The notes under the pieces: generated by a model
Seen by the model: the letters and a program-made list of their open reading frames with translations, nothing else
Databases searched by the model: none
Told to the model about the DNA's origin: nothing
Assembly: GCA_903927755.1 (NCBI GenBank)
Contig: CAIYOD010000154.1
Location: 1 to 44,313 of the forward strand
Origin: an uncultured Thermoleophilia bacterium
Lineage (GTDB): Bacteria > Actinomycetota > Thermoleophilia > UBA2241
DNA length: 44,313 nucleotides
Reading direction: 5' to 3'
Position numbers and translations under genes: made by a program
Shown here: piece by piece, positions 24,977 to 33,700 of the stretch
Numbering within the stretch: position 1 is the stretch's first letter
Layout: each line of letters begins with the position of its first letter

Positions 24977-25924
24977 CTATGGCTGTTGTGGCGTCTCCGG
25001 CGGCGTCATCGGGGGCGATCCCGGGGGCGGAGGGGCCGGTGATTGTGGCGCCGGAGGTTGCGGCGCCGGAGGCTGAGGAACGGGCGACTGTACGCCCGGC
25101 GCCTCCGGCCACGTGGCCGTGATCGGCGGCGGCGGCGGAGCAGCTCCCGACGCGCCGGGGCCGCCGGCCGAGAGCGACGGGCTGAACGAGAACGGCGGGT
25201 ACCGATCGACCATCCCCAGGGCGTAGGCAGTCACGCGTGTGTACCAGCGCACGTAGCCCGCCTCGATGTCCCACATGCCGCGCGGGAAGCCGGCCACGAA
25301 CAGGATCACCCACTGCACGATGAACCAGATGAAGAACGCGGCGATGCCCACGAAGGCCAGGACGATGAAGTGCGGGATCGCGGCCAGTTGACGAAGCACC
25401 AGCCCGCTACCACCGGACGACGGGAAGTTGAACTGGTAGCTGTAGGTGCCGTTCTGAGAGGATGTCGAGACCAGGGTGTCGGCGTGGCCGATCAGCCACA
25501 CGGCGAGCCAGATGCCGCCGGCCACGGCCAGGATCTGGACGATGATCGTGAAGATCGCGTAGACGCGGCTGGGCTCCTCGGGACGCTCGGCGACCACGTC
25601 CAGGGGGTAGTCGTCGATCGCCCGGAGGGTGAACGGCGGGTACCGGTCGTTCACCGAGAGCACGAAGGCCGCCACACGCGTCTGCCAGCGCAGCACTCCG
25701 GTGACGAACTCGTGCATCCCTGATGGGTACTCGCCCTTGAACGCCACGACGAATTGCGCGACGAAGGCGACCACCCACTGTGCGATGCCGAGAAAGATCA
25801 GGATGATCGCGTGCGGGATGATCGCGAAGAATTTGATCCAGAAGATCGTCAGCACGGCCCAGAGGCGTGAACTGCGCTCCGGGTAGTCGGCGCGGACGTC
25901 GACCGGATACTCGATGGGTGGCAT
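24977..25924 (-). CDS. DUF4389 membrane protein with proline-rich tail
   Basis: A 315-residue membrane protein containing two DUF4389-type units. The first is at about 1-95 (YPERSSRLWAVLTIFWIKFF, then HAIILIFLGIAQWVVAFVAQ and LRWQTRVAAFVLSVNDRYPP). The second is at about 115-245 (EPSRVYAIFTIIVQILAVAG, then PHFIVLAFVGIAAFFIWFIV and VRWYTRVTAYALGMVDRYPP). The repeated unit ends, RWxTRV and DRYPPF, show internal duplication. About four to five transmembrane helices are visible. The last 65 residues are a Pro/Ala/Gln tail with repeats of PQPPAPQ. The function of the family is not known. AGGAGGCGACC precedes the ATG; the GalT-like gene ends 31 bases upstream on the same strand. Confidence 0.88.
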   Translation of the reverse strand: MPPIEYPVDVRADYPERSSRLWAVLTIFWIKFFAIIPHAIILIFLGIAQWVVAFVAQFVVAFKGEYPSGMHEFVTGVLRWQTRVAAFVLSVNDRYPPFTLRAIDDYPLDVVAERPEEPSRVYAIFTIIVQILAVAGGIWLAVWLIGHADTLVSTSSQNGTYSYQFNFPSSGGSGLVLRQLAAIPHFIVLAFVGIAAFFIWFIVQWVILFVAGFPRGMWDIEAGYVRWYTRVTAYALGMVDRYPPFSFSPSLSAGGPGASGAAPPPPPITATWPEAPGVQSPVPQPPAPQPPAPQSPAPPPPGSPPMTPPETPQQP

Positions 25925-25955
25925 TGAGGTCGCCTCCTGGTGATGAACTGCGTTG

Positions 25956-27014
25956 TCAGCCCCGCAGCAGTGTTCGCAGCCGCGCCGCCATCTCCTCGGG
26001 CGCGGCGAACATGAGCTCTCCGCCGAGCTGCTTCTGCAGGAAGTAGTCGTCGGTGCGGTAGTCCTGCTTGAAGGCGGTGCGGGCGATCACGCGCAGCACC
26101 ACGGGGAACCCGGTCTCGCGGCCGTCGAGGGCGCCGCCGAAGGCGGTGAAGTTGAAGGCGGAGAGGCCTTCGGCCTCGTACCAGGCGAGGACCCTGGAGA
26201 GCCCGTGCGAGAGCGCGGCGACTTGGGGTGCGCCGAGCTCGGAAAGGAGCCCGGCGCCCGGCACCACCGCGATCACTTCGCGGGCGCCGGCGGGGGCGAA
26301 CGGCGCCAGCCAATGGACGCCGTCCGCGCTCCAGATGGAGCGCTCCCCAGTGGACTCCTCCTGAGCGACGAGCGAATCCCAGTAGCTCGCGCCGTGCGCC
26401 GCCGCCCACTCCGCGGAGCGGCGCCAGTACAGCTCGACCTGCCAGGGCACCGTTTCTCCGCCGAACACCTGGAGGTGCGGATGGGCGAGGCTGGCCCCTG
26501 CCGGCAGCATGTGGTTGCAGCTCACCTGCAGGTGCGTGAGGCGGGGGTAGAAGTGCTCGGCGCGGCCGGCGAAGTCGAACGCCGCGCCGAGCGCTTCTAC
26601 CAGCAACTCGGGCGTGAAGTCGCTCGGCCGGAGGTAGTGCTTGTCGGGGAACGTCACGACGGCGTGGACGGCGGCCAGTGGGAAGAGGTTGGGGAAGACG
26701 AGGGCTCCGCCGCGCTCGAGCCGCCCGCCGGGGACGAGCTCGTCCGGGTACTTCGGCGTCGCCTCGAGCACCTTCTCGGGGCAGAAGAAGCACCCCTCGC
26801 GCGTCCGCGCCGCCAGCGCCTCCGCGTAGGCCCAGTCGGTCTTGCCGAGGAACATCTCCTCCTTGGCCTCGAGGCCGGCCGAGGCGACGGCGGTCATGCC
26901 GGTGAGGGGGTCGATGCGCACCTCCACGCGGTCCTCAGCGAACTCCATCCCCGCCAGCGGGCTGTAGAACCCCGCCGTCTCGGTGTGACGCTCGAACTGG
27001 ATGGCGTCCGTCAT
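25956..27014 (-). CDS. Galactose-1-phosphate uridylyltransferase-like (GalT/HIT superfamily) protein
   Basis: A 352-residue protein of the GalT branch of the HIT superfamily, nucleotidyl transferases that use a histidine nucleophile. The active-site block is NHMLPAGASLAHPHLQ (about residue 165), matching the NxGxxAGxSLxHPHxQ pattern. A Cys pair in GCFFCPEKVLE (about residue 75) fits the first half of the zinc site. FPNLFPLAAVHAVVTFPDKH is also typical. No galK or galE is nearby, so the sugar or nucleotide substrate may not be galactose. The frame runs up to 27263, but GAGAGGAG at good spacing and a promoter mark the ATG at 27014 as the start. Confidence 0.8.
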   Translation of the reverse strand: MTDAIQFERHTETAGFYSPLAGMEFAEDRVEVRIDPLTGMTAVASAGLEAKEEMFLGKTDWAYAEALAARTREGCFFCPEKVLEATPKYPDELVPGGRLERGGALVFPNLFPLAAVHAVVTFPDKHYLRPSDFTPELLVEALGAAFDFAGRAEHFYPRLTHLQVSCNHMLPAGASLAHPHLQVFGGETVPWQVELYWRRSAEWAAAHGASYWDSLVAQEESTGERSIWSADGVHWLAPFAPAGAREVIAVVPGAGLLSELGAPQVAALSHGLSRVLAWYEAEGLSAFNFTAFGGALDGRETGFPVVLRVIARTAFKQDYRTDDYFLQKQLGGELMFAAPEEMAARLRTLLRG

Positions 27015-27068
27015 GACCGGTCTCCTCTCGTCGTCCCGCACGCCCCTTCCGGGCCTGCGGGCGGCCCG

Positions 27069-27097
27069 ATGATACGGCTGCCCCCCGAGCCCGACAA
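27069..27097 (-). promoter_or_regulatory. Probable promoter of the GalT-like gene
   Basis: Minus strand TTGTCG (complement of 27092-27097), 17 bases, TATCAT (complement of 27069-27074). The -10 differs from consensus at one base. It supports ATG 27014 as start, with a leader of about 48 bases. Confidence 0.6.
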
Positions 27098-27186
27098 GGC
27101 CGGCGGGAGCCGTGAGGTGGCCTTGCCCCGACTGCCCATGGCATAGACTGTGGCCGCCCCCACACACGACTCGCGGAGCGTCGCAG

Positions 27187-28320
27187 ATGAAGATCACCGC
27201 AGTGCACGTCGACACTCTTGAGCTGACCATGGAGGAGCCCTTCGTGATCGCCTCGTCGGCCATGGCCTATGGCCCTTGCGATCTGGTGCGTGTCGAGACC
27301 GACGAGGGCATCACCGGCATCGGGGAGGCGTGCCCCGCGTATGAGTTCACCGGGGAGACGCTGTGGTCCGCGGCCGACGTCATCGGGGAGTATCTGGGCC
27401 CGGCCGTCCTCGGCAGGGACCCCTTCGACCTCGAGGCGATCCACCACGTCTGGGACCGGGAGCTCTACACGGTCGGCAACCAGGCCGCGAAGGCTGCGGT
27501 CGAGATGGCGCTCTGGGACATCCAGGGCAAGGCGCTGGGCAAGCCGCTCTGCGAGCTCATCGGCGGCCGTGCTCGGCCTGCACTCCAGGAGGTCGTGGCG
27601 TTCGGCTGGGACGAGCCGGAAGCCCTGGCGGCGGACACGCGCGCGATGAAGGCCCTGGGCATCCACATCTTCAAGATCAAGGTGGGCGACACGCCGGAGC
27701 GAGACGAACAGCGGGTCGCCGCCGTGCGCGAGACGGCGGGCCCGGACGCGCGCATCACGGTGGACGCCAATCAGGGCTGGTGGGACGCCAAGACGGCGGT
27801 CCGTGGCATCAAGCTGCTCGAGAAGCACGGGATCGAATTCGCCGAGCAGCCGGTGCGGATGGACGACCTCGAGGCCGCGCGCTTCGTGCGTGCGCACGTG
27901 GACGTGCCGATCGCGCTCGACGAGAGCGTGCGCGGCCCGCGCGAGGCGCTGGCGTGCGCGAAGGCCGAGGCCTGCGACATGTTCGTCGTGAAGCTCATGA
28001 AGACGGGCGGCATCCTGAACGCCCTCAAGGTCAACGCGATCGCTGAGGCAGCCGGCATCACCGTCATGGTCGGCAACATGGGTGAGAGCTCGGTCGCCAT
28101 GTCGGCGCACTTCCACGTGAACATCGCCCTGGCCAACGCCGTGCACGGCGATGCCGACCTGCCCTGGCGGCCGGGCGCTCTTGAGTTCGACATCGGACGC
28201 GGCATCGAGCAGCAAGTGGTGGAAGGGATCTCCTGGATCGACGTCCCGAAGGGGCCAGGTCTCGGCATCGAGCTCATCGAGGAGAACGTCGAGCGTCAGC
28301 GCGTGGAACGCCGCTGGTGA
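27187..28320 (+). CDS. Enolase-superfamily enzyme (muconate-lactonizing / dipeptide-epimerase subgroup)
   Basis: A 377-residue enzyme with an N-terminal capping domain and a TIM barrel. Catalytic features of the MLE subgroup are visible: FKIKVG with the KxK pair (about residue 162), the metal ligands Asp in TVDANQGWW, Glu in FAEQPV and Asp in ALDESVRG, and the second lysine in FVVKLMKTGG. The capping-loop residues differ between MLE, N-acylamino acid racemase, o-succinylbenzoate synthase and dipeptide epimerase, and I cannot pick one. GGAG is seven bases before the ATG. It is the first gene of a cluster with the ureohydrolase-like and amidinotransferase genes; only four bases separate it from the next gene. 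Confidence 0.9.
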   Translation: MKITAVHVDTLELTMEEPFVIASSAMAYGPCDLVRVETDEGITGIGEACPAYEFTGETLWSAADVIGEYLGPAVLGRDPFDLEAIHHVWDRELYTVGNQAAKAAVEMALWDIQGKALGKPLCELIGGRARPALQEVVAFGWDEPEALAADTRAMKALGIHIFKIKVGDTPERDEQRVAAVRETAGPDARITVDANQGWWDAKTAVRGIKLLEKHGIEFAEQPVRMDDLEAARFVRAHVDVPIALDESVRGPREALACAKAEACDMFVVKLMKTGGILNALKVNAIAEAAGITVMVGNMGESSVAMSAHFHVNIALANAVHGDADLPWRPGALEFDIGRGIEQQVVEGISWIDVPKGPGLGIELIEENVERQRVERRW

Positions 28321-28324
28321 CATC

Positions 28325-29236
28325 GTGATCGAGCCCGACGAGCTCAGGAAGCTGTGGGACGCCGCCGGCGGCGGGGAGCCGGCGTGCAGAGGCGCCGGCC
28401 TGCTCGGGCTGCACATGGCGGACGACCCGGGGGCGCTTGCCGGCATGGCGCTGGCCGTCCTCGGGCTTCCGTTCGGCGACACACGGGCCGGCCTGGCGGA
28501 CATCCGGCGCGAGTCGCAGCGGTACGCCGACTGGCTGCCGGCGATCGCCGGCGGGTTCCGGGCGTCGGACTACGGCGACGTGGAGGTCGTCAGGGACGAC
28601 CCGGCCGTCGCCTTCATGCAGGCGCACGAACGGTTGGCCGACATCGTGGCGGCCGGCGCGGCGCCGCTGGTGCTCGGCGGGGATGCGCTGGTCAGCGTGC
28701 CGGTCCTGCAGGTGCTGACCGGCAAGCTTCGCGGGCGGCTCGGAGTGGTCGCCTTCACGCCGGCCTACGAGGTCGAGGCCGAGCCCTTGTACGCGCCAGA
28801 GTCCCGCTGGGCCCGTGCGCTCGAGCTCGGCGTCGTCTCCCCGGCGAACCTTGCGCTCGTCGGAGGGCGGGCGGCTCCGCCGGACGCGCCCGCCCGCCGC
28901 GTCCTCGACGGCCTGGGCGCCACGACGTTCTCGCTCGAGGATGTTCTGCGGGACGGCATGGCCACCGTCGCCCAGGAAGCGCTCGAGATGGCGGCCTCCG
29001 GGACCGAGGCCGTCTATCTTTCCGTCGATCTCGGCGTGATCGCCGGGATCGGCGACCCCGTCGGCCTGGAGGCCAGGGAGCTCGTCGCCGGAGTCGCGGT
29101 CGTATCGAGCGCTCTGCTCGCGGCGGCGGACATCTGCCGGCCCCCGTCCGCTTTCGGCTCGCGGCCCGATGAGGCGCCAGTCGCCGCCCGCATGGCCGCG
29201 GAGATCATCGCCGGCGTGGCTCGCCGGTTCTCCTGA
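28325..29236 (+). CDS. Ureohydrolase-fold protein with lost metal ligands (arginase/agmatinase-like pseudoenzyme)
   Basis: A 303-residue protein whose layout follows arginase/agmatinase, but the manganese ligands are replaced. The GGDHS box is GGDALVSVP (His to Ala). The DAHxD box is aligned with TPAYEVEAEP (Asp, His, Asp become Thr, Ala, Glu). The SxDxDxxDP box reads SVDLGVIAGIGDP (first Asp kept, second lost). The rest of the fold (LGLPFGDTRAGLADIRRES, LVLGGDALV, VVSSALLAAADI) is well kept. Catalysis as a normal ureohydrolase is therefore unlikely; a structural, binding or changed role is inferred. Start is GTG 28325, four bases after the enolase-superfamily gene. Likely co-transcribed with the amidinotransferase. 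Confidence 0.75.
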   Translation: MIEPDELRKLWDAAGGGEPACRGAGLLGLHMADDPGALAGMALAVLGLPFGDTRAGLADIRRESQRYADWLPAIAGGFRASDYGDVEVVRDDPAVAFMQAHERLADIVAAGAAPLVLGGDALVSVPVLQVLTGKLRGRLGVVAFTPAYEVEAEPLYAPESRWARALELGVVSPANLALVGGRAAPPDAPARRVLDGLGATTFSLEDVLRDGMATVAQEALEMAASGTEAVYLSVDLGVIAGIGDPVGLEARELVAGVAVVSSALLAAADICRPPSAFGSRPDEAPVAARMAAEIIAGVARRFS

Positions 29237-29265
29237 GTCAGCAGTCGCATCCGCAAGGAGGAAGC

Positions 29266-30360
29266 GTGGACCAGCACCGCATACCGACCCCGATCGTCAA
29301 CGCGTTCAACGAGTGGGACCCGCTCGAGGAGATCGTCGTCGGTCGCGTCGACGAGAACACGCTCGTGCCGCCATGGGACGTCATCATGCCCGCGGTCGTC
29401 CACGACAAGACTCAGTGGGACTTCTTCAAGCGGCACGGGGGCACACCGTGGCCCGTGGAGATGCTGAAGAAGGCGGAGCACGACCTCGATGCGTTCGTCG
29501 ACGTCCTGGAGCAGGCGGGCGTCACCGTCCGGCAACCGGAGCCCTACGCCTACGAGCGCCCGCTCGCCACTCCCGATTGGGAGGTCGCGAGCAGCTGCTA
29601 CGCACTGATGCCTCGTGACGTGCTGTTCGTCATCGGCGACCAGATCATCGAAGCGCCCATGGGCTGGAGAAGCCGGTCAACGGAGAGGATCGCGTATCGC
29701 GAGCTCTGCAAGGAGTACTTCCGCGGCGGCGCCCGCTGGATCGCCGCACCGCCGCCGCGCCTCTCGGACGAGAGCTTCACGCGCGACTTCGTAGCCCCCG
29801 GGGAGGACGAACCCCAGCGCTTCCTGCCCACTGAGTACGAGCCGATGTTCGACGCGGCCGACGCCATCAAGTGCGGCCGCGATGTCTTCATCGCCCGCTC
29901 GAGCTGCTGCAACCGGTTCGGCATCGAGTGGCTGCAGCGCCACCTCGGCGACGAGTACACCGTCCACGAGATCGAGGTCCACGACACCCATCCGATGCAC
30001 ATCGACGCGACCTTCCAGCCGCTCGCTCCCGGCAAGCTCCTGATCAACCCCGAGCGCGTCGTCGAGGTGCCCGACATGTTCGAGAAGTCCGGATGGGACG
30101 TCCTCGTCTGTCCGGAGCCGGAGATGCCCGAGTCGCACCCCATGTACAACTGCAGCCGCTGGATCATGATGAACGTCGTCATGCTGGACGAGAAGCGAGT
30201 GGTCGTCTCGGCCGGCGAGAAGCGGTTCGTCAGGGCGCTGAAGGACTGGGGGTTCGAGCCGATCGAGTGTCCGTTCTGGGACTTCGAGACGATCGGCGGC
30301 GGCTTCCACTGCGCCAGCGTCGACATCCGCCGCCGCGGCGCTCTCGGGTCGTACTTCTGA
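29266..30360 (+). CDS. L-arginine:glycine amidinotransferase-like enzyme
   Basis: A 364-residue protein very similar to animal and bacterial AGAT, which moves the amidino group of arginine to an amine acceptor, releasing ornithine. It opens with IVNAFNEWDPLEEIVVGR and contains MPRDVLFVIGDQIIEAPMGW, YEPMFDAADAIKCGRDVF (catalytic Asp), HPMHIDATFQPL (catalytic His), MMNVVMLDEKRVVVS, and the nucleophile Cys in IGGGFHCASVDIRRRG. All three catalytic residues are present. From memory of the human enzyme, two acceptor-side residues differ (Asn to His before PMHIDA, and the Ser pair before the MNV strand is Cys-Ser), so the acceptor may not be glycine. AAGGAGG precedes GTG 29266. Confidence 0.9.
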   Translation: MDQHRIPTPIVNAFNEWDPLEEIVVGRVDENTLVPPWDVIMPAVVHDKTQWDFFKRHGGTPWPVEMLKKAEHDLDAFVDVLEQAGVTVRQPEPYAYERPLATPDWEVASSCYALMPRDVLFVIGDQIIEAPMGWRSRSTERIAYRELCKEYFRGGARWIAAPPPRLSDESFTRDFVAPGEDEPQRFLPTEYEPMFDAADAIKCGRDVFIARSSCCNRFGIEWLQRHLGDEYTVHEIEVHDTHPMHIDATFQPLAPGKLLINPERVVEVPDMFEKSGWDVLVCPEPEMPESHPMYNCSRWIMMNVVMLDEKRVVVSAGEKRFVRALKDWGFEPIECPFWDFETIGGGFHCASVDIRRRGALGSYF

Positions 30361-30482
30361 GCAGGCGGTACGGTTCTTCCCGGCACAGGTGGGTACGCCT
30401 CCCTAAACGCGAATCCCATGGTGAACTGTCCCGGCGGGGCCGACACTCTCAGTGGAGCCAAGGAACCCTCTGGGAGGACACG

Positions 30483-30656
30483 GTGACACGCGAGGAGAAA
30501 GAACGGGCAGTGGATTCGGCGCTCGCTCGGTACGAGCACCTCGGCGCGACAGTCGTCAGTGACGATCAGACGCTGTGCCGACTCCTCCAGACGCTGGAGT
30601 TCTCGGACGCCGACAAGGATGTCGGCGAGTACCTCTGCTCTTTCCTGATCGCCTGA
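30483..30656 (+). CDS. Small 57-residue protein
   Basis: A short gene with a strong ribosome site: GGGAGGA at 30472-30478, five bases before a GTG start. The product is hydrophilic and helical at the start (VTREEKERAVDSALARYEH) and ends in DVGEYLCSFLIA. It has two cysteines, in TLCRLLQ and YLCSFL. I know no family for it. It lies 122 bases after the amidinotransferase gene on the same strand and converges on the giant GAF protein. It could be the last gene of that cluster or stand alone. Confidence 0.6.
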   Translation: MTREEKERAVDSALARYEHLGATVVSDDQTLCRLLQTLEFSDADKDVGEYLCSFLIA

Positions 30657-30718
30657 CGGAGTCGCTCGAGCGCGACGCCGGTGGCAGGCCTGTGGCTGTG
30701 GCCCCGGGGACGGCCGCG

Positions 30719-30734
30719 AGGAGATGCATCTCCT
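30719..30734. repeat. 16-base perfect palindrome in the convergent gap
   Basis: AGGAGATGCATCTCCT is self-complementary, followed by TTCGGG. It sits between the small gene (ends 30656) and the convergent GAF gene (ends 30768). It could be a weak two-way terminator or a protein site; there is no T-run. Confidence 0.4.
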
Positions 30735-30767
30735 TTCGGGACCCCGGGGTCGCGCCACGCTGAGGGG

Positions 30768-33700
30768 TCAGCGTGCGAGCACCTGTTCGAACGCGCGCGC
30801 CAGTTCGGTCTCACCGCTGAGCGCGGGACAGCGGAGGAGCTCGTCGAGCGCCTCCGCCTCCGAGATCCTCGCCCGGTAGGGGCGCTCGGTCACCAGCGCC
30901 TGATACATCTCCGCGACCTCGACGATCATCGCGGCTGGAGTGTCGCCGCCATCGCCGGCCTCGGCCGAGGTGATGGCGGCGTGGATGTCCTTGTCCGTGA
31001 CCCCTGTCGTGCGGCCGACGCCGAGAGCGATTTGGGCGAGCGCCGAGCGCTTCCGCTGACGGAAGCTCTCGCGAGCAGCGACCAGCTCGCCCATGGCGGC
31101 GACGTGGTCGGGGCGGACCACGGCGGCCTGCTCCGGTGTCTCGCCGCCATGCTCCGCACTGAACGTCATCACCTTGTCGCGGCCGCGTCGCTTGGCCAGA
31201 TACATGGCCCAGTCGGCCTTGTCCACGAGCTCGTCCTTGAACGTCGCGTCTTGCGGGCACGTGGCGACGCCGATACTCACGGACAGGGTGTCGCCGCCGC
31301 CGCCAAACTGCGCGAGCGTGATGCCGGTCCGCACGCGTTCCGCGACCTCGAGCGCGCCCTTCTCGGCCGTGTCGATGAGGATGGCGGCGAACTCCTCACC
31401 GCCATAGCGCGCCACCAGGTCGACGTGCCGCACGGAGCTCTCGAGCACCCGGGCGACCGCGCGCAGGGCCTTGTCACCCGATCCGTGTCCGTGGAGGTCG
31501 TTGAAGGCGCGGAAGTTGTCGAGGTCGCAGAACAGGAGCGCGATGCTCGTGCCCTCGTCCTGGCAACGCTCGATCTCCTCGCTCAGGCGCTCGTGGAAGT
31601 AGCGGTGGTTGTAGAGGCCGGTGAGGCTATCCGTGATGGCCTCGAGCTCGGAGCGACCGGACTGCACCGCGGCGTTGTGCAGCATGGAGGCGAAGGTCTG
31701 GGCCACGTGACTGCGCAGGCCCTCCACCTCGGTGATCCCCTCGGTCGCGGGGATGTCGGCGGAGACGACGGTGACCACGGAGCCATCCGCATCCGTCACC
31801 GCTGCGACCCCGCTGATCCAGACGCCCCACTGGTCCACGTACAGGACGTTCGCCGGCAGATCGCGGCCTGCGAACGCCTCGACGAGCTCATCATCGCTGA
31901 CGATCTCGTCGCCGAGGTGCGGCGCGCCGGGCAAGCCCGCTTCGGAGTCGGTCAGCACCACCGTGCGCCTTCCCCGGCGCCCGTACGCGGTCAGACAGCG
32001 CGCCGGCTCGGCTCCGTCGCGCGCCTCACGGAGCTTGGCCGTCATCGAGGCGTACTCGGGCGACTGCTCGTCGCGAGAGTCGCGGACGGCCAGGCACTCC
32101 TCGGCGGTGAGGGCCGCCGCGGCTCGGCCGGCGACGCCGGCCGCGAACCGGCGGCCCTCCGCGATGCGCTCGAGCACGCTTCTGAAGGCGGTCACCATCT
32201 CCGGGTCGAACTGGACGCTGCTGCAGCGCTCCAGCTCCTCGAGGCACTCCTCGTCGGTGAGGCCCTGCCGATACGGACGACGGAACGACATCGCATCGTA
32301 GGAATCGGCCACGCACATGGCGCGGGCGATAGCGGGAATCGCCTCGCCGGCGAGGCCGTCCGGATAGCCGTCGCCGTCCCAGCGCTCGTGATGGTGGCGT
32401 ATGCCTTCGACGAGCGCCTCGTCGAAGAGCGGCCGGATGATCTCGGCGCTGAAGATCGGGTGCTGCCGCATGAGCTCCCACTCGTGGCCGTTGAGCCCGC
32501 TCGGCTTGAGCAGGACCCTGTCCGGCACGCCGATCTTGCCGATGTCGTGGAGGTAGGCCGCTTCTTCGACATTGCGGAGAAGCTCGTCCGACCAGCCGAG
32601 CTCACGACCGAGCAGCGCCATGTAGGCGGCGACCCTCGCGGCGTGGCCGAGCGTGTAGTAGTCCTTCGCGTTGAGCGCCGAGCTGAGGGCCTTGAGATTG
32701 CTGAGGTGCATGCCCTTGATGCCCTCGTAGAGCTCGGCATTGTCGATGGCGAGCGCGGCGAAGCGGCAGATCGAGACGATCGTCGCCGTCTCCTCCGGCG
32801 AGTACGTGCGCTGGGGCTCGCGATGAGTCAGTTCCAGCACACCGATCACGCGCTCCCTCGAGATCAGCGGCACCATCAGCGCGCCGCTCTCGTCGAACCG
32901 CTCCATCAGGTCGATCTCGGCCGGTGAGAGGTCGGGGTCGTCGCGGCTCGTGATGACGACCGGCTCGCGCGATTCCACCGCCTTGTGCATCGCCGTCCAG
33001 TCGCCAAGCTCGAACAGGCGGCCCTGCCAGTCGCTGTCGACCTCTCCCGCGTCGACGCTGATCACGCTCCGGAGCTGCGACCCGTCCTGCAGTGTGTAGA
33101 TGTCGCACATCGGCGCCCGCGAGATGGCGCACAGCCGCCTGGCTGTGGAGAGGAGCACCTCGTCCAGGTCGAGCGAGGAGGTGAGCTCGAAGCTGACGTC
33201 GCCGACCAGGGCCATGCGCTCGGCGCCGTGGTCGAGCTCGTCGAAGAGGGTCGCGTTGGCCAGTGCGCCCGCCGCGACCTGGGCGAGGCTGTGGAGGAAG
33301 TCGGTCCGCTCGAAACGGCGCGCGTGGTCGTCGTAGATACCGGCGAGACCGATGACCTGCCCGCGGCTGATCAGCGGCAGACAGAGCATGGCGCGATGCC
33401 CCCAACTGAGGTCCTCCGACAGCTCGAACTCGCTGACGCGCGGGTCGGTGGCGATGTCCTCGGAATACACGGGCTGCCGGGACTCGAGGGCCACGCGGGC
33501 GAGCCCCAGTCGCTCGATCGGATACTCGGTGCCGACGTACTCTGGGTCGGGCTCGCCGTGGTCGATGCAGGCGATGCAGCGGATCGCGTCGCCATGCAGG
33601 GAGAAGATGTCACAGTTGGGCGCGGCGGTGGCGGCGCAGAGACGGTGGGCGACGCTCTGCAGGACTTCGTCCCTGTCCAGCGTCGCCCCGAACTCGATGC

